Notes under the pieces: generated by a model
What the model saw: only the letters and a program-made list of their open reading frames with translations
Database searches by the model: none
What the model was told of the DNA's origin: nothing
Shown here: piece by piece, positions 13,831-15,964 of the stretch
Layout: every line of letters starts with the position of its first letter
Numbering within the stretch: position 1 is the stretch's first letter
Source: an uncultured Eubacteriales bacterium
GTDB lineage: Bacteria > Bacillota > Clostridia > Oscillospirales > CAG-272
Reading direction: 5' to 3'
Length of the DNA: 15,964 nt
Assembly: GCA_900321265.1 (NCBI GenBank)
Contig: ONVJ01000100.1
Coordinates: forward strand, 1 to 15,964
Position numbers and translations under genes: made by a program

Positions 13831-15459
13831 GTGGAAAACATCAGTGTAAAAGAGAAGAAAGTCGCTCTTGAGATGCGCGGCATCACAAAGAGCTTCGGAA
13901 GTGTCAGGGCAAACAGCAAGGTTTCTCTTGCCGTATACGAGGGCGAGATCCTGTCGCTGCTGGGCGAGAACGGATCGGGCAAGACCACCCTGATGAACAT
14001 GATCTCCGGGATATACTACCCCGACGAGGGCGAGATCTACATCCGCGGAGAAAAAGCTAATATTTCCTCTCCTAAAGAGGCCTTTTCCTACGGTATCGGC
14101 ATGATACACCAGCATTTCAAACTGGTCGATACCTTTACGGCAGCCGAGAACATAATTCTCGGCACCGGGGAGAAATACAATCTCGGACAGGTAAACTCAC
14201 GCGTTTCGGAGATAGCTTCGAAATACGGTTTCAATATAGACCCGAAAAAAAAGGTCCACGAGATGTCGGTGTCCGAAAAGCAGACGGTGGAGATCATCAA
14301 GGTCATCTACCGCGGCGCTGACATACTCATACTCGACGAGCCGACCGCCGTCCTCACGCCCCAGGAGATCGAGAAGCTCTTCTCGATACTGCGCAGGATG
14401 AGGGACGACGGCAAGTCGATCATCATAATCACTCACAAGCTCAACGAGGTACTGTCGATCTCAGACCGCGTCTCGATCCTCAGAAAGGGCGAGTATATCG
14501 GCACCGTCGAGACGGCTGAGACCGACGAAAAGCAGCTCACAGAGATGATGGTCGGGAAAAAGATCGATCTTCAGATCACCCGCACCGAGCCCCGCCGCAC
14601 TGCGCCTCTGCTCGAGATCCGCGGCCTGACGATAAAGGCGGACGACGGCAGTGAGGCGATAAAGGACGTAAGCTTCTATATCCGGGGCGGCGAGATCCTC
14701 GGCGTCGCGGGTATAACCGGGTGCGGCCAGAAGGAGCTCTGCGAGGCGATCGCCGGCCTGCGGCGGCCCGAAAAGGGAGCGATCATACACAAGGGAGAAT
14801 CGATAGTCGGACTTCCGCCCGCCGAGATCATCCGCAAGGGCGTTTCGATGTCCTACATTCCCGAGGACAGGCTTGGCATGGGACTCGCTCCCTCCTTCTC
14901 GATAACCGACAACATGATGCTCAAGACCTACGGCGACGGACGCACCCCCTTCGTCGACAGAAAATCGGCGAGGACAAGAGCCGCCGATCTTATAAAGAAG
15001 CTCGACATCGTGACTCCGTCGACCGAGACTCCGGTCAGGAGGCTCTCGGGAGGAAACGTCCAGAAGGTCCTCGTCGGCCGGGAGATAGAATCGGGCCCGA
15101 ACGTCATCGTTACCGCCTATCCGGTGAGAGGCCTTGACATCGGGTCGTCATATCTGATCTACGATATACTCAACGAGCAGAAGGCGAAGGGCGTCGGGAT
15201 ACTCTTCGTCGGAGAAGACCTAGACGTCATGCTCGCCCTCTGCGACAAGATAATGGTCCTCTGCCACGGGCGGGTCATGGGCGTTGTCCATGCCGCCAAG
15301 ACGAACAAGGAGGAGCTCGGCCTGATGATGACGGGCGCCGTCGATCTGACCGGCGAGGAAGGCGGAAAGAAATACGGCATCGCCAAAGACTCGAATCTCA
15401 CGAATGAAGAGTGGGAGAACATCGGCGAAAGTCAGGAATGGAAAGGAGAACCGCGGTGA
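13831..15459 (+). CDS. Nucleoside ABC transporter ATPase with two ATPase domains
   Basis: A 542-residue fused ATPase of the BMP/sugar-type importer group (NupO/YufO-like). Domain 1 (about 10-245) is catalytic: Walker A GENGSGKT (45-52), Walker B ILILDEP (165-171), H202, with a relaxed signature MSVSEKQ. Domain 2 (about 258-510) has a degenerate Walker A (GITGCGQK, 294-301), a good signature LSGGNVQK (405-412) and TAYPVRGLD (428-436) at Walker B/D-loop, instead of the frequent QPTRGLD. One degenerate half is usual here. The GTG at 13831 is chosen for its GGAG (13821-13824) six bases upstream; the in-frame TTG at 13786 lies inside the terminator stem. Its stop overlaps the permease start. Confidence 0.94.
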   Translation: MENISVKEKKVALEMRGITKSFGSVRANSKVSLAVYEGEILSLLGENGSGKTTLMNMISGIYYPDEGEIYIRGEKANISSPKEAFSYGIGMIHQHFKLVDTFTAAENIILGTGEKYNLGQVNSRVSEIASKYGFNIDPKKKVHEMSVSEKQTVEIIKVIYRGADILILDEPTAVLTPQEIEKLFSILRRMRDDGKSIIIITHKLNEVLSISDRVSILRKGEYIGTVETAETDEKQLTEMMVGKKIDLQITRTEPRRTAPLLEIRGLTIKADDGSEAIKDVSFYIRGGEILGVAGITGCGQKELCEAIAGLRRPEKGAIIHKGESIVGLPPAEIIRKGVSMSYIPEDRLGMGLAPSFSITDNMMLKTYGDGRTPFVDRKSARTRAADLIKKLDIVTPSTETPVRRLSGGNVQKVLVGREIESGPNVIVTAYPVRGLDIGSSYLIYDILNEQKAKGVGILFVGEDLDVMLALCDKIMVLCHGRVMGVVHAAKTNKEELGLMMTGAVDLTGEEGGKKYGIAKDSNLTNEEWENIGESQEWKGEPR

Positions 15460-15964
15460 CCGTCAGAAGAGAAGACCCGGCTGCCCGGAAAGGGCAGAAG
15501 CGGGAACCGATATTCCATCTTTCAAAGAACAACTCGATATCTCCGGTGAAGGCCTGGGGCATCCGCGGGATCGCGGTCCTCTGCGCCGTCCTGCTTACCG
15601 GGATACTCGGAATGCTCCTCGTCAGGGTGAATCCCGTAAAGATCTACGCCGAGATGATCAAAGGCCCCTTCATCGACATCTGGACCCTGCTCCAGGACAC
15701 CGCGCTCATGCTCTGCTTCGCGGTGGCGATAGTTCCCGCCTTCAAGATGCGATTCTTCAACATGGGCGCAAACGGACAGGTGCTGATCAGCTGCCTTGCC
15801 GGGATCGGAGTTATGAGATTTTTGACGCCGGCACTTCCGAACTGGCTTGTCATTCTGATCATGTTCGCCGCCTGCTGCGCCGCGGGCGTGATATTCGCCG
15901 TCATCCCGGCGGTGTTCAAGGCCTTCTTCGATACGAACGAGACTCTCTTCACACTTATGATGAA
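15456..15964 (+). CDS. Nucleoside ABC transporter permease, first part (cut by window edge)
   Basis: An open frame of 169 residues starting at GTG 15456, which overlaps the ATPase stop (GTGA), with AAGGAGA seven bases upstream. It has no stop in the window. A cytoplasmic tail of about 35 residues is followed by membrane segments at roughly 36-57, 82-95, 108-122 and 130-151. The loop FKMRFFNMGANGQ (97-108) matches the conserved FNIGAEGQ motif of YufP/NupP-type permeases, and the last residues (DTNETLFTLMM) match their conserved NE..LTLM segment. A second permease (NupQ-like) is expected further right. Confidence 0.93.
   Translation, partial: MTVRREDPAARKGQKREPIFHLSKNNSISPVKAWGIRGIAVLCAVLLTGILGMLLVRVNPVKIYAEMIKGPFIDIWTLLQDTALMLCFAVAIVPAFKMRFFNMGANGQVLISCLAGIGVMRFLTPALPNWLVILIMFAACCAAGVIFAVIPAVFKAFFDTNETLFTLMM

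Overview
The window looks like a chromosomal segment of a GC-rich Bacillota bacterium, most likely class Clostridia. The reasons are strong GGAGG-type ribosome binding sites, textbook sigma-A promoters (TTGACA-17-TATAAT), the UPF0237/UPF0210 gene pair, nrdR, Gram-positive-style lipoproteins, a purine riboswitch of the Bacillus xpt type, and a BMP-type nucleoside ABC importer. The genus cannot be fixed from the sequence. I see no insertion sequence, phage gene, CRISPR array or integrase, so this reads as core genome rather than a mobile island.

Layout. (a) 1-362, minus strand: a tRNA-Leu(UAA) / initiator tRNA-fMet(CAU) operon with its own promoter and intrinsic terminator, then a second minus-strand promoter firing off the left edge. 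(b) 454-5284, plus strand: an ACT-domain protein (UPF0237), a UPF0210 protein, an amidohydrolase-2 family hydrolase, a lipoprotein with a sensor-like domain and a Gfo/Idh/MocA oxidoreductase, in one orientation with short gaps behind one strong promoter. (c) 5303-6777: a long hairpin, tRNA-Thr(GGU), its terminator, the ribonucleotide-reductase repressor nrdR, and a membrane-anchored zinc-ribbon protein. (d) 6796-8662, minus strand: a GTP-type phosphoenolpyruvate carboxykinase with two overlapping promoters. (e) 8663-12098: a structured intergenic region and leader, then an FtsX-type ABC permease and its ATPase. (f) 12197-15964: a guanine riboswitch with its own transcription terminator, a BMP-family nucleoside-binding lipoprotein, an internal terminator hairpin, a twin-domain ABC ATPase, and a permease cut by the right edge.

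How the parts work together. Region (f) is the clearest system: a purine-nucleoside importer predicted to be shut off when intracellular guanine is high, with a second hairpin that should make binding protein in excess over the membrane complex. Region (e) is a probable lipid, peptide or lipoprotein export/resistance ABC system without an adjacent two-component regulator. Region (b) is the least understood: two widely conserved but functionally unassigned proteins (UPF0237, UPF0210) sit upstream of a hydrolase, a lipoprotein and a sugar-type dehydrogenase. I did not find a clearly novel defence or mobile system. The items most worth checking are the riboswitch expression platform, the internal terminator, the 5' leader of the FtsX-type permease and the region (b) gene set.
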